A program made the translations under genes and the position numbers. The notes beneath the pieces were generated by a model that made no database searches, had not been told where the DNA came from, and was given only the letters and a program-made list of their open reading frames with translations. A stretch of DNA of 64,000 nt from Tsuneonella aeria (GTDB lineage: Bacteria; Pseudomonadota; Alphaproteobacteria; Sphingomonadales; Sphingomonadaceae): contig NZ_WTZA01000001.1 in assembly GCF_009827495.1 (NCBI RefSeq), positions 124,001 through 188,000 on the forward strand, written 5' to 3'. Shown here piece after piece: positions 14,565 to 22,871 of the stretch. Within the stretch, counting starts at the first letter, position 1, and the number at the start of each line of letters is the position of its first letter.

Positions 14565-15468
14565 CGGCACCTTCCTTCGCCAGTCGCGCGTCGAGCCGGG
14601 CAGCTGCGGTCGCGGCGTAGGCGCGGCACCCGGCGGGATCGACCAGCGGCTTCGCGCCGAGCAGCCGATCGCGCATCGCGGCGGCCGAAGGGTGCGGGGC
14701 CAGCACCACGTCGCACGGCGCGGCGGCGACGCTGGCGATGCCGGCGCGAAATGCGGAAACCAGCGCGGGATGATCGCTGAAGCGATAGGTTTCATCGCTG
14801 ATGGGATTGAGGCTGTCGACGTAGACGATCGTCTGGCAGACGCCGTCAGCGCACGATTGCCACGACCAGCTCGTCGCGCCGAGCGTATGGCCGGGCGTCA
14901 TCATCGGGGTGAAGGCCATGCCGGCGAAGGTCCGCGGACGTTCGTCGCGCACCTCCGAGATGGGGCCTGACACGGGAGCGAATGGCGGGTGGCCGGATCC
15001 CGCCTGCGGGTCGGCCGCCGCCGTCTTGCCGGTGCGCAGGACTTTCGCGGCGTCCGGCGTGGCCACTACGGTCGCGCCGGTCGCCGCCTGGATGCGCGCC
15101 ATGCCGCCGACGTGATCGAAATGTTCGTGACTGATCAGCACGGCCTTCACGTCGCGCGGATCGAAGCCCAGCGCGCGGATGTTGGCCAGCACGACGTCCG
15201 CGCCCTTGTCGGTCCCGCTGTCGATCAGGACGTGGCCCTGTGGCCCCGTGACGAGCAGCGCGGTGATCCCGCATGTGCCGACGTAATATGTGTTCCCGTA
15301 GACACGGAACGGCGGGCCGGGCTTGTCCCAATCGTCCATCTCTGTGCAGGCCGCCGCCCACGCTCGCGGGTCCGGTGTCGGGCCTGCTGAATTTGGCAGA
15401 CCAACGAGGGGCGCGCACGCGGCGGTTGCCGCCGCGGCAAGGCCAGCCAACAGGATCCTAGCGGACAT
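14557..15468 (-). CDS. Subclass B3 metallo-beta-lactamase
   Basis: A 303-residue exported protein with an N-terminal hydrophobic signal ending near Cys18 (a lipoprotein cut is possible but the box is weak). It shows the subclass B3 layout: PFRVYGNTYYVGTCGITALLV, HxHxDH as His114, His116, Asp118 and His119, then His194 (TPGHTLG) and His259 (APHPS). These are the expected zinc ligands. B3 enzymes hydrolyse penicillins, cephalosporins and carbapenems in the periplasm; such enzymes have been described from several Erythrobacter species. Related folds include other hydrolases, so activity needs proof. It overlaps the SDR gene by 11 bases and prmA by 8. Confidence 0.88.
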   Translation of the reverse strand: MSARILLAGLAAAATAACAPLVGLPNSAGPTPDPRAWAAACTEMDDWDKPGPPFRVYGNTYYVGTCGITALLVTGPQGHVLIDSGTDKGADVVLANIRALGFDPRDVKAVLISHEHFDHVGGMARIQAATGATVVATPDAAKVLRTGKTAAADPQAGSGHPPFAPVSGPISEVRDERPRTFAGMAFTPMMTPGHTLGATSWSWQSCADGVCQTIVYVDSLNPISDETYRFSDHPALVSAFRAGIASVAAAPCDVVLAPHPSAAAMRDRLLGAKPLVDPAGCRAYAATAAARLDARLAKEGAGG

Positions 15469-16165
15469 AGCTTGCTCCGTTGGCGTCGAGCGTCGCGCCG
15501 GTCATGCTGGGCGGGGCGTCGAGCGCGCAGAACACGATCATCGCGGCGATCTCGCCCGGGGTCGCGACCCGGCCCAGGGGAATGTCGGCGAGCAGGCCCG
15601 GACCGCCGCGGCTGGCGAGGTAATCGCCCGCCATGTCGGTGTCGGTGAACCCTGGCGCGATGGCGAAGCTCAGCACGCCGTCGCGCGCGTATTGCCGCGC
15701 GATCGTCTTGTGCAGCGCCAGCATGCCGCCCTTGGCCGCCGCGTAGTGCCAGTGCGCAGGCGAATCGCCGCGGTGCCCGGCGCGGCTGGCGACGTGGACG
15801 ATGCGCCCGCCCACGCCCCGTTCCTGCCAGTGCCGCACGGCGAACCGGCTGAGCTGGGCCGCGCTGGTGAGGTTGATCCGCAGCGTATCTTCCCACGCGT
15901 CGAGCCAGCCGATGTCGGAGGCATCGAGCGCGTTCGCCGCGAACAGGCCGGCGTTGTTGACCAGCACGTCGATCGTGCCGCCCGCTTCGTCCAGCGCCTG
16001 TTCCCACAGGCCGTGCGGCGCCTGGGGATCGGCGAAATCGGCGGCGATGAGGCCGGGCCCGGCGCGCGTGGCCTGGCCGACCACCCGGACCCCGCGCGCC
16101 TCGAGCGCGGTGCGCGTCGCGGCGCCGATTCCGCGCGAGGCACCGGTGAGGAGGATCGTCTTCAT
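15458..16165 (-). CDS. SDR family oxidoreductase
   Basis: A 235-residue short-chain dehydrogenase with the Rossmann motif TGASRGIGAAT, the NNAG motif (VLVNNAGLF), and the catalytic Tyr-Lys as HYAAAKGG. The serine position falls in HVASRAGH. The end matches the FabG/3-oxoacyl reductase group (PLGRVATPGEIAAMI, then TGATLDANGA). NAD(P)H-dependent; the substrate is unknown. The ATG at 16165 (MKTILLTG) was chosen over one ten codons upstream because it is the normal SDR start. It is first in the chain SDR, lactamase, prmA, DUF2459. Confidence 0.85.
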   Translation of the reverse strand: MKTILLTGASRGIGAATRTALEARGVRVVGQATRAGPGLIAADFADPQAPHGLWEQALDEAGGTIDVLVNNAGLFAANALDASDIGWLDAWEDTLRINLTSAAQLSRFAVRHWQERGVGGRIVHVASRAGHRGDSPAHWHYAAAKGGMLALHKTIARQYARDGVLSFAIAPGFTDTDMAGDYLASRGGPGLLADIPLGRVATPGEIAAMIVFCALDAPPSMTGATLDANGASYVR

Positions 16166-16266
16166 CCACGCCCTATCGGGCACAAGCGCGCGCAAGTCGA
16201 GCGGCCCGCTTGCACGGGCGCGGCAAGGCGTTAAGGGGATGGCGCAATCGCAACCGGGATCACTCG

Positions 16267-16680
16267 ATGGCCAATCGCCCCCTCTCTCCGCACCTGCAAA
16301 TCTGGAAATGGGGCCCGCACATGGCGGTTTCCATCCTCCACCGCGCCTCGGGATCGATCCTCGCGTTTGTGGGCCTGCCGCTGATGCTGTGGTGGATCGG
16401 CGCGCTGGCCGCGGGGCCGGAAGCCTACGCCAGTTTCGCCAGCTGGATCTGGACCGGCGAGGGCGATGGGTTGCAGGGCATCGTCAGCATCCTGGCGCGG
16501 ATCGCGCTGGTGGTGACCACCTGGGCCCTGTTCGAACACACCCTGTCCGGCCTGCGCCACTTCGTGCTGGATGCCGGCGCGGGGTACGAACTTGACACCA
16601 ACAAGTTCTGGTCGCGCGCGGTGCTGATCGGTGCGCCGGTGCTGACGGCGGCGTTCTGGGCCGCGCTGCTGCTTCGTTGA
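16267..16680 (+). CDS. sdhC: Succinate dehydrogenase cytochrome b556 subunit
   Basis: SdhC is one of two membrane anchors of succinate:quinone oxidoreductase (complex II). The 137-residue protein begins RPLSPHLQIWKWGPHMAVSILHRASG, the family signature, and has three membrane helices. The histidine of HTLSGLRHFVLD is the expected heme b ligand. The ATG at 16267 fits the usual length; an earlier in-frame start at 16210 is less likely. It opens the sdhCDA operon, divergent from the SDR gene. Confidence 0.95.
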   Translation: MANRPLSPHLQIWKWGPHMAVSILHRASGSILAFVGLPLMLWWIGALAAGPEAYASFASWIWTGEGDGLQGIVSILARIALVVTTWALFEHTLSGLRHFVLDAGAGYELDTNKFWSRAVLIGAPVLTAAFWAALLLR

Positions 16681-16692
16681 GGATTGAACGCG

Positions 16693-17082
16693 ATGGGTAA
16701 CGGAACTCCAATCGGACGCGTACGCGGGCTCGGCTCCGCGCACAGCGGCGCGCATCACTGGTGGCTCGAACGGATCAGCGGCGCATTCGTGCTGATCCCC
16801 ACCGTGTTCCTGCTGGTGTCGATCCTGCTGCTGCCGGACCTGCAATACGCCACGGTGCGCGAATGGATCGCGGGGCCGCTGCCGGCGATCGCCCTGGCCG
16901 CGTTCCTGCTCGGCACGCTGTGGCACAACCGGCTGGGCCTGCGCGTCTTCATCGAAGACTACGCGCACGTGCCGTCGAACAGGATCGCGATCATGCTGCT
17001 GCTCGACATCGTGACCTACGCGGCGGCATTCTTTACGATCTACTGCCTCGTCCGCCTCGTCCTTTCCACGGGAGCCGCCTGA
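16693..17082 (+). CDS. sdhD: Succinate dehydrogenase hydrophobic anchor subunit
   Basis: The second membrane anchor of complex II, 129 residues with three membrane helices. The N terminus shows [23 protein letters not shown] and helix two ends [14 protein letters not shown], where histidine and tyrosine near the quinone site lie. A GAGG sequence precedes the ATG at 16693; an in-frame TTG nine bases earlier was rejected. It follows sdhC by 12 bases and shares one base with the sdhA start. Confidence 0.93.
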   Translation: MGNGTPIGRVRGLGSAHSGAHHWWLERISGAFVLIPTVFLLVSILLLPDLQYATVREWIAGPLPAIALAAFLLGTLWHNRLGLRVFIEDYAHVPSNRIAIMLLLDIVTYAAAFFTIYCLVRLVLSTGAA

Positions 17083-18890
17083 TGGCCGCCGACGCCTACA
17101 AGATTATCGACCACACGTACGATGTCGTCGTCGTAGGGGCGGGCGGCTCCGGCCTGCGCGCCACGATGGGCGCCGCGGAATCGGGCCTGCGCACAGCGTG
17201 CATCACCAAGGTGTTCCCCACCCGCAGCCACACCGTGGCGGCACAGGGCGGCATCGCGGCGAGCCTGGGCAACAACAGCCCGGATCACTGGACCTGGCAC
17301 ATGTACGACACCGTCAAGGGATCGGACTGGCTGGGCGACCAGGACGCGATCGAATACATGGTGCGCGAGGCACCGGCCGCGGTTTACGAGCTGGAGCACG
17401 CCGGCGTGCCGTTCAGTCGTAACGAAAACGGCACGATCTACCAGCGCCCGTTCGGCGGGCACATGCAGAACATGGGCGAAGGCCCGCCGGTGCAGCGCAC
17501 CGCCGCAGCGGCCGACCGCACCGGCCACGCGATGCTCCACGCGCTCTACCAGCAGAGCCTGAAGTACGACGCGGACTTCTTCATCGAATACTTCGCCATC
17601 GACCTCATCATGGAAAACGGCGCCTGCCGCGGCGTGATCGCCATGTGCCTCGATGACGGATCGATCCACCGGTTCCGCGCCAAGGCGGTGGTGCTGGCGA
17701 CCGGCGGGTACGGCCGATGCTACTTCACCGCGACCAGCGCGCACACCTGCACGGGTGACGGCGGCGGCATGGTCCTGCGCGCGGGATTGCCGCTGCAGGA
17801 CATGGAGTTCGTCCAGTTCCACCCCACCGGCATCTACGGCGCGGGCGTGCTGATAACCGAAGGCGCGCGGGGCGAAGGCGGATACCTGACCAATTCCGAA
17901 GGCGAGCGGTTCATGGAACGCTACGCCCCTTCGGCCAAGGACCTCGCCAGCCGCGACGTCGTCAGCCGGTCGATGGCGCTGGAAATCCGCGAAGGGCGCG
18001 GTGTCGGCCCGAACAAGGACCATATTTACCTGCACCTCGATCACATCGATCCCAAGGTGCTGGCCGAACGGCTGCCGGGCATCACCGAAAGCGGCAAGAT
18101 CTTCGCCAACGTGGACCTGACGCGCCAGCCGCTGCCGGTCTCGCCCACGGTCCATTACAACATGGGCGGCATTCCCTGTAACTACCACGGCGAAGTCGTC
18201 ACCATCGGTGCGGACGGCAATCCCGAAACCGTGGTTCCGGGCCTGTTCGCTGTGGGCGAGGCCGCGTGCGTTTCCGTCCACGGCGCCAATCGCCTGGGCT
18301 CGAACTCTCTGATCGACCTCGTGGTGTTCGGCCGCGCGACCGGGCACCGGCTGAAGGAACTGATCACGCCGGGCACCGCGCACGAGGAATTGCCGAGCGG
18401 CAGCGCCGACCTTGCGCTCGGGCGGCTCGATCACTTCCGCAACGCGAAGGGCGGCACGCCCACCGCCGTCATCCGCAAGTCGATGCAGCAGGCGATGACG
18501 CAGCACGCCGCGGTGTTCCGCAACGACGAGCTGATGCGCGAAGGCGTGGACAAGCTGGCGACGGTGTACCAGTCGATGACCGATATCTCGGTCGCCGACC
18601 GATCGCTCATCTGGAACAGCGATCTGATCGAGACGCTTGAGCTCGACAACCTCATCGCGCAGGCCAGCGTCACGATGACCAGCGCCTTCAACCGCAAGGA
18701 AAGCCGCGGTGCCCACGCGCACGAGGATTTCCCCGAGCGCGACGATGCGAACTGGATGAAGCATACCGCGACATGGTTCGACGGCTGGGGCGGGCAGGGC
18801 GGCACGATGCGCATCGATTATCGCCCGGTGCACGAATACACCCTCACCGACGACGTGCAGTACATCCAGCCCAAGAAGCGGGTGTACTGA
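17082..18890 (+). CDS. sdhA: Succinate dehydrogenase flavoprotein subunit
   Basis: SdhA oxidises succinate to fumarate, holding covalently bound FAD. The 602 residues show the dinucleotide motif [13 protein letters not shown], the FAD-attachment His50 in [12 protein letters not shown], the [22 protein letters not shown] active-site stretch, and the capping domain and helical C terminus ending [13 protein letters not shown]. The start ATG overlaps the sdhD stop (TGATG). A strong hairpin follows seven bases after the stop, and sdhB, which usually comes next, is not in the window. Confidence 0.97.
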   Translation: MAADAYKIIDHTYDVVVVGAGGSGLRATMGAAESGLRTACITKVFPTRSHTVAAQGGIAASLGNNSPDHWTWHMYDTVKGSDWLGDQDAIEYMVREAPAAVYELEHAGVPFSRNENGTIYQRPFGGHMQNMGEGPPVQRTAAAADRTGHAMLHALYQQSLKYDADFFIEYFAIDLIMENGACRGVIAMCLDDGSIHRFRAKAVVLATGGYGRCYFTATSAHTCTGDGGGMVLRAGLPLQDMEFVQFHPTGIYGAGVLITEGARGEGGYLTNSEGERFMERYAPSAKDLASRDVVSRSMALEIREGRGVGPNKDHIYLHLDHIDPKVLAERLPGITESGKIFANVDLTRQPLPVSPTVHYNMGGIPCNYHGEVVTIGADGNPETVVPGLFAVGEAACVSVHGANRLGSNSLIDLVVFGRATGHRLKELITPGTAHEELPSGSADLALGRLDHFRNAKGGTPTAVIRKSMQQAMTQHAAVFRNDELMREGVDKLATVYQSMTDISVADRSLIWNSDLIETLELDNLIAQASVTMTSAFNRKESRGAHAHEDFPERDDANWMKHTATWFDGWGGQGGTMRIDYRPVHEYTLTDDVQYIQPKKRVY

Positions 18891-18896
18891 TCGGCA

Positions 18897-18919
18897 GGCG
18901 GGCGCACCGCGCGCCCGCC
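18897..18919. terminator. Hairpin between sdhA and a convergent gene
   Basis: A perfect 9-bp stem, GGCGGGCGC and GCGCCCGCC, with a 5-base loop begins seven bases after the sdhA stop and lies 18 bases from the stop of the convergent gene. It has no T-run but its place suggests a two-way terminator. It supports reading sdhCDA as a complete transcript without sdhB. Confidence 0.5.
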
Positions 18920-18936
18920 GTCCGCTCACATCGCTG

Positions 18937-19494
18937 TCAGGCCTGCGCCTTGGCGGCGATCTCGTCCGCCGCGCGGGCGAACAGGCGCGACGACAGCAAC
19001 CACAGCGAAGCGAAGAACAGGTCTATCACGGCGGTGAAGTGCCCCTGCACAAGGTGCGCCGCCGTGAACAGCAGCTGCACCGCCAGCACCACGATCATCG
19101 CCCGGGCCATGCCGCGCGCCTTGCCCGCCGCGACGGAGGCGGCGGCGATCGCCACCAACACGACGACGAAGTAGGTGGCGTTCGCCGGGTTGTCCTCGCT
19201 GCCGATGATCCCGACGGCCAGGTTGATCCAGATCTGCAGGAACGCGCACGCGACCGCCAGCACCACCGCGGCGCGGTAGGCCAGGTTCGCGCTTGCCCGG
19301 GCGGCAAGTTCGAACAGCCCGCCCACCACGCCGAACATCACACCTGCGAAAATGAAATCGCCCGCGCTCCAGTTCACGCCATCGGCGCCGGCCAGCATGG
19401 CGATGGCCGGCGTGGCCAGCAGCAGCGCGGCCGCCGACCAGCCGAGCATGCGCAAGTGGCGCGTTGTCCGGGGGCTCATGTCAGTGGTCGTCAT
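18937..19494 (-). CDS. Multi-pass membrane protein of unknown function
   Basis: A 185-residue protein with five or six hydrophobic segments and a short basic N terminus (MTTTDMSPRTTRHLRML). I do not recognise a named family. GAGGAGAT stands eight bases before the ATG at 19494, which decides the start. A 21-codon open frame upstream overlaps this start by ATGA. It lies directly downstream of the CadC-like regulator on the same strand (95 bases between), so a shared transcript is likely. It may be a target or partner of that regulator, which is inference from position only. Confidence 0.7.
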   Translation of the reverse strand: MTTTDMSPRTTRHLRMLGWSAAALLLATPAIAMLAGADGVNWSAGDFIFAGVMFGVVGGLFELAARASANLAYRAAVVLAVACAFLQIWINLAVGIIGSEDNPANATYFVVVLVAIAAASVAAGKARGMARAMIVVLAVQLLFTAAHLVQGHFTAVIDLFFASLWLLSSRLFARAADEIAAKAQA

Positions 19495-19556
19495 CGGCGT
19501 ATCTCCTCGATGGTCTGGATGCCGCCAACGTGCGCCACCTGTTCCATGAGCGTCAT
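19491..19556 (-). CDS. Possible 21-residue leader peptide
   Basis: A short frame (MTLMEQVAHVGGIQTIEEIRR) ends in an ATGA overlap with the membrane protein start at 19494, the arrangement of translational coupling. Its last codons double as the Shine-Dalgarno region of the next gene. No good ribosome site precedes its own ATG, so it may be chance. Confidence 0.25.
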   Translation of the reverse strand: MTLMEQVAHVGGIQTIEEIRR

Positions 19557-19589
19557 GATCGCCCGGTGAGATCGCCGTGAAATCGCCAG

Positions 19590-20633
19590 TCAGCGTGCGG
19601 GGCCCAGGCGCCGCGCGACAACCAGCGCGGCGACAACGCCGGTCACGAACAGCGCGCATTCGGCCGCCGTCACCAGCGCCAGCCATTGGGTCGCGACGCC
19701 ATCGATCCGCAAGCGGGACTGCGCAAACCGGTCAGCGAGCGCGGCCAGGCTGCCGATCATCAGCCTTCCCCCGGCGAGAGCGATGATGGCCCCCGCCGCC
19801 GCGCCGAGGACCGGCGCAGGGGCGATCCGGGCGAACACGGTGCCGCTTTCGCCCCGGGCCGCAATCCACGCCGCGATGCCCGATGCGGCGCCGATGATTG
19901 CCCCTTCGGCTGCCCCCGTCATGGCGACAGGCGCCTGGCCGAAGAACAGGGTGAGGAGGTCGGTGCCGATCATCCGCGCAATCGCCCCCACCAGCAGCCC
20001 GCCGGCCGCTCCCCCAGCGGCAAGCCAGGCAACGGAGCGCCCGCCCCATGCCGCGCCCGCCGCAATTCCGCCGCCGACGAACGCGCCCGCCGCGAAGCCG
20101 AGGACGAGGTTGACCGTCACCAGCGTCAGCATAGTCGATGCCGCGCCGACCCCCGGGGCGACCAGGCCCGCCATGACGTATCCTATCGCGCCGACGATAC
20201 CAGCGATCGCCCCGCCGAACGCCGCCGCCAATACTTCCCGCGCGGCGCCGGGCCAGGCGGCTGGCAGCTGGACCACGGGCACCGGCCCGTTCGCCGCCGG
20301 AATCGCACCGGACTGGGCCTCCGTCACCGGCGCGATGAAGCGGTAGCCATGCCGCGGAACCGTCTCGATGTAGGCCGGGTTCGCCGCATCATCGTCGAGC
20401 GCCTTGCGCAGCGAACGGATGCACTGGGTCAGCGCCTCGTCCGTCACGGGGATGCCGCGCCAGACCTCCGCGTGGAAACGGTCCTTGCTGACCAGCCGGC
20501 CGTTTTCCGACGCCAGCAGGATCAGCGCGTCGAGATAGCGCGCCGAAACCTCCACCGGCGCGCCATCCCTCAGCAGGCGGCGGTCGGCGGGATCGAGATG
20601 AAACGGCCCGAAAGCGTAGGCGGTGTGCGGCAT
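19590..20633 (-). CDS. CadC-like membrane-bound winged-helix regulator
   Basis: The 347-residue product has an N-terminal OmpR/PhoB-type winged-helix DNA-binding domain (about 1-95: YAFGPFHLDPADRRLL, then VSARYLDALILLASENG and VETVPRHGYRFIAPV). After a Pro/Ala linker come about seven or eight glycine- and alanine-rich hydrophobic helices up to the C terminus. CadC and ToxR proteins join this same domain to a single membrane span; a polytopic tail is less usual and suggests sensing at or in the membrane. There is no receiver domain. The ATG at 20633 is the start of the conserved domain; upstream in-frame sequence overlaps blaI. It is divergent from the BlaI-type gene with a 177-base shared control region. 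Confidence 0.8.
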   Translation of the reverse strand: MPHTAYAFGPFHLDPADRRLLRDGAPVEVSARYLDALILLASENGRLVSKDRFHAEVWRGIPVTDEALTQCIRSLRKALDDDAANPAYIETVPRHGYRFIAPVTEAQSGAIPAANGPVPVVQLPAAWPGAAREVLAAAFGGAIAGIVGAIGYVMAGLVAPGVGAASTMLTLVTVNLVLGFAAGAFVGGGIAAGAAWGGRSVAWLAAGGAAGGLLVGAIARMIGTDLLTLFFGQAPVAMTGAAEGAIIGAASGIAAWIAARGESGTVFARIAPAPVLGAAAGAIIALAGGRLMIGSLAALADRFAQSRLRIDGVATQWLALVTAAECALFVTGVVAALVVARRLGPAR

Positions 20634-20762
20634 CGCCCGCGTGATGGCGGCTTTTGGTGCCGCTCGCCAGAGCGATCTCGCGCTGCCCGCCGTTCGACCG
20701 ACGGCACATTCCGGCCGACCAACGTGCGCGGCCAACGCTGCGATGTTCATCCACGCTTCAGG

Positions 20763-20791
20763 TTTACAACTGTAATCACTGCCGGCATAAA
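20763..20791 (+). promoter_or_regulatory. BlaI-type operator overlapping a promoter
   Basis: A perfect dyad TTACA-AC-TGTAA spans 20764-20775, matching the TACA/TGTA half sites of BlaI/MecI operators. It overlaps a -35 element TTTACA (20763-20768); 17 bases later is CATAAA (20786-20791, 4 of 6 matches to the -10). The BlaI-type start codon follows 20 bases on. Binding here would block the -35, fitting autorepression of the blaI-M56 operon and perhaps of the divergent regulator too. Confidence 0.7.
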
Positions 20792-20810
20792 CAACCCGGG
20801 GAGGTTGACC

Positions 20811-21200
20811 ATGACCGAGGAAACCGACGGCAAGGCAGAACGCATCAGCGATGCCGAACAGGCAGTGATGGAGGCGTTGTGGGAAGAAAGCCCGCTGACC
20901 GCCGCCGAAGTCTGCGACCGCGTCAGCGCCGCGCGCGACTGGTCGATGCCCACCGTCAAGACCTTGCTCGGCCGGCTGGTGGGCAAGGGCGCGGTGGAGA
21001 CGGAGCCCGATGGCCGCCGGTTCCTCTATAGTCCGACCATCGAACGGGCCGAATTCGTCGACAGGGAATCGCGCCGCCTGGTGGACCGGCTGTTCGGCGG
21101 CCGGGCCGCGCCGCTGATCGCGCACCTTGCGGAAAGCGAAGCCCTGAGTGACGAGGATCTCGCCGAGATCGAGGCGTTGCTGAAGGAGCTGCGCCGATGA
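20811..21200 (+). CDS. BlaI/MecI/CopY family transcriptional repressor
   Basis: A 129-residue winged-helix repressor: ISDAEQAVMEALWEESPLTAAEV, then the recognition helix WSMPTVKTLLGRLVGKGAVE and wing DGRRFLYSP. The C-terminal part forms the dimer region (LVDRLFGG, then LSDEDLAEIEALLKEL). In the family, a membrane M56 protease triggers cleavage and loss of repression. GGGGAGG lies before the ATG at 20811. It overlaps the M56 gene by ATGA and is preceded by a perfect TTACA/TGTAA operator. No lactamase gene is adjacent, so the regulon is unknown. Confidence 0.92.
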   Translation: MTEETDGKAERISDAEQAVMEALWEESPLTAAEVCDRVSAARDWSMPTVKTLLGRLVGKGAVETEPDGRRFLYSPTIERAEFVDRESRRLVDRLFGGRAAPLIAHLAESEALSDEDLAEIEALLKELRR

Positions 21201-22801
21201 CCTGGCTTCTCGAAACGCTCGTCTGGACGGGGGCGCTGATCGCGTTCGTCCTGCTGGTCCGCCGCCCGGTCGCCCGCCATTTCGGCGCGCGCGCCGCGTA
21301 TGGGCTGTGGCTGCTGCCTGTCCTGCGGCTCGCGATGCCGCCCATCGAGCTGCCTGCCTGGCTCGCGACTCGAGGGGCTGCCCCCGCGCCGGCGCCGGTG
21401 GCCGCGGCGCCCGATAACAGCGCGATGTTGCTTGCGCCGATACCGTCAGGCCAGCCCGCCATTGCGATGGAGACCGCCGCGCCGATCGACTGGATGGCGC
21501 TGGGCATCACGGTGTGGCTTGCGGGCGCGGCGATCTATGTCGTCAGCCGCCTCCACTCCTACGCGTCCCTGCGCCGCGAGCTGCTGGCGGAGGCTCGCAC
21601 CGTTGGATGGGCGGGGCGGATTCGCCTCGTGGAAACGCCGGCGACCGCGTCCCCGCTGGCCTTCGGGGTCATCGACAAGGTGGTGGCCTTGCCGCCGGAA
21701 TTCATGGCGCTGCCCGACCGGCAGGCGCGCAATCTGGCGCTGGCGCACGAGCTGGCGCACCACCGGGCGCACGACCTTGCGGCGAATTTCATCGCCCTGC
21801 CGCTATTCGCGCTGCACTGGTTCAATCCGCTGGCGCAACTGGGATGGCAGGCGATGCGCCGCGACCAGGAGGCTGCCTGCGATTCCCGCGTGGTGGATGG
21901 CTGCGACCGGTCGGCCCGGGCAGCCTATGCCGCGCTCATCGCCCATGCCGTTGCCGGGCCACGTGGCGCGCTGGCGGCGCCGATGGCCTGCCCGGTCCTG
22001 GGCGACAAATCGATCGTTCACCGTTTGAGGAACCTGACCATGCAAGACATTTCCACGCGCCGCCGCCGGGCAGGCGCGATGATGGTGGGCGCCGCGGCGC
22101 TGTTGCTGCCGCTGACCGCTTCAATCACTTACGCCCAGGACGAGGCGCCTCCCGCCCCCGAAGCGCCCCTGCCGCCGCCCGCCGCGCCTGCCGCGCCGGA
22201 ATCACCCGCTGCGATTCCCGCGCCGGCCGCGCCCGTCGCCCCGGCCGCGCCTGCCGCCCCGCAAGCCGCGCCCGATAGCCCGGCGGAAGGCGTGCGCAAG
22301 GTCCGCCGCGTGGTCGTGGTCCGCGACAAGGATGGCGAGACCCGGACCGAAGTCACCGAAACCGCTCCGCGCGTGGTCCAACTCCGTCACGGCGAGAAGT
22401 TCGATGAAAAGGCCTTCGAGGAAGAAATGGCCCGGTTCGGCAAGGACATGGAGAAGTTCGGCGAGGAAATGGGCCGCCAGGGTGTCGCGATCGAACGCCG
22501 CGCCATGGCCGACGCCAGGGTGGCGGAAGCCCGGGCGCACGCCGGCGCAGCCCGTGCGCTCGCCATCGCGCCGCGTATCGAGTTCTCCTGCGCAGCGGGC
22601 GAGGGCTGGCACGAATCCAAGGCGGCCGATGGCAAGCGCGTGATCAGGGTCTGCAATCGCGCGGCCACGACCGCGCCGCTGGCCGGACTGCGGCGCGCCC
22701 GGGCACAAATCGCCGAGAATCACGGAATGAGCGAGGCGACCCGGGCCGAAGTCCTGAACTCGCTCGACCGCGAGATCGCCCGGCTCGAAAAGCACGACTG
22801 A
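21197..22801 (+). CDS. M56 family (BlaR1-like) membrane metalloprotease
   Basis: A 534-residue membrane protein. Two N-terminal helices, a third near 100-116, then the cytoplasmic zinc protease with HELAHH at 184-189 and the downstream glutamate in RRDQEAACD (Glu225), and a fourth helix near 292-312. In place of the penicillin-binding sensor of true BlaR1, the outer part is a Pro/Ala-rich linker (about 315-365), then a charged coiled-coil stretch (EKAFEEEMARFGKDMEKFGEE) and a short domain with two Cys (FSCAAGEGW and IRVCNRA). The outer signal is therefore not a beta-lactam acylation. It is coupled to the BlaI-type gene by ATGA. Confidence 0.9.
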   Translation: MTWLLETLVWTGALIAFVLLVRRPVARHFGARAAYGLWLLPVLRLAMPPIELPAWLATRGAAPAPAPVAAAPDNSAMLLAPIPSGQPAIAMETAAPIDWMALGITVWLAGAAIYVVSRLHSYASLRRELLAEARTVGWAGRIRLVETPATASPLAFGVIDKVVALPPEFMALPDRQARNLALAHELAHHRAHDLAANFIALPLFALHWFNPLAQLGWQAMRRDQEAACDSRVVDGCDRSARAAYAALIAHAVAGPRGALAAPMACPVLGDKSIVHRLRNLTMQDISTRRRRAGAMMVGAAALLLPLTASITYAQDEAPPAPEAPLPPPAAPAAPESPAAIPAPAAPVAPAAPAAPQAAPDSPAEGVRKVRRVVVVRDKDGETRTEVTETAPRVVQLRHGEKFDEKAFEEEMARFGKDMEKFGEEMGRQGVAIERRAMADARVAEARAHAGAARALAIAPRIEFSCAAGEGWHESKAADGKRVIRVCNRAATTAPLAGLRRARAQIAENHGMSEATRAEVLNSLDREIARLEKHD

Positions 22802-22838
22802 CCGCCCGGGCCAGTCCCCGACCCGGCGGTTATTGCTG

Positions 22839-22862
22839 ACGGAGGCGGGCAACCGCCTCCGT
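22839..22862. terminator. Hairpin terminator after the BlaI-M56 operon
   Basis: A perfect 10-bp stem ACGGAGGCGG and CCGCCTCCGT closed by a GCAA (GNRA-type) tetraloop, followed on the forward strand by TT. It lies 38 bases after the M56 stop and ten bases before the stop of the convergent YpfJ-type gene, so it can serve both. Confidence 0.6.
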
Positions 22863-22871
22863 TTCGCGTTC

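Noticed and set aside
17040..18929. 629-codon reverse-strand frame across sdhA
   Set aside because: Antisense shadow of a conserved gene; composition follows the complement of sdhA.
20811..22801. A true bla regulatory operon with lactamase
   Set aside because: No lactamase gene is adjacent and the M56 protein has no penicillin-binding sensor domain, so beta-lactam sensing cannot be claimed.
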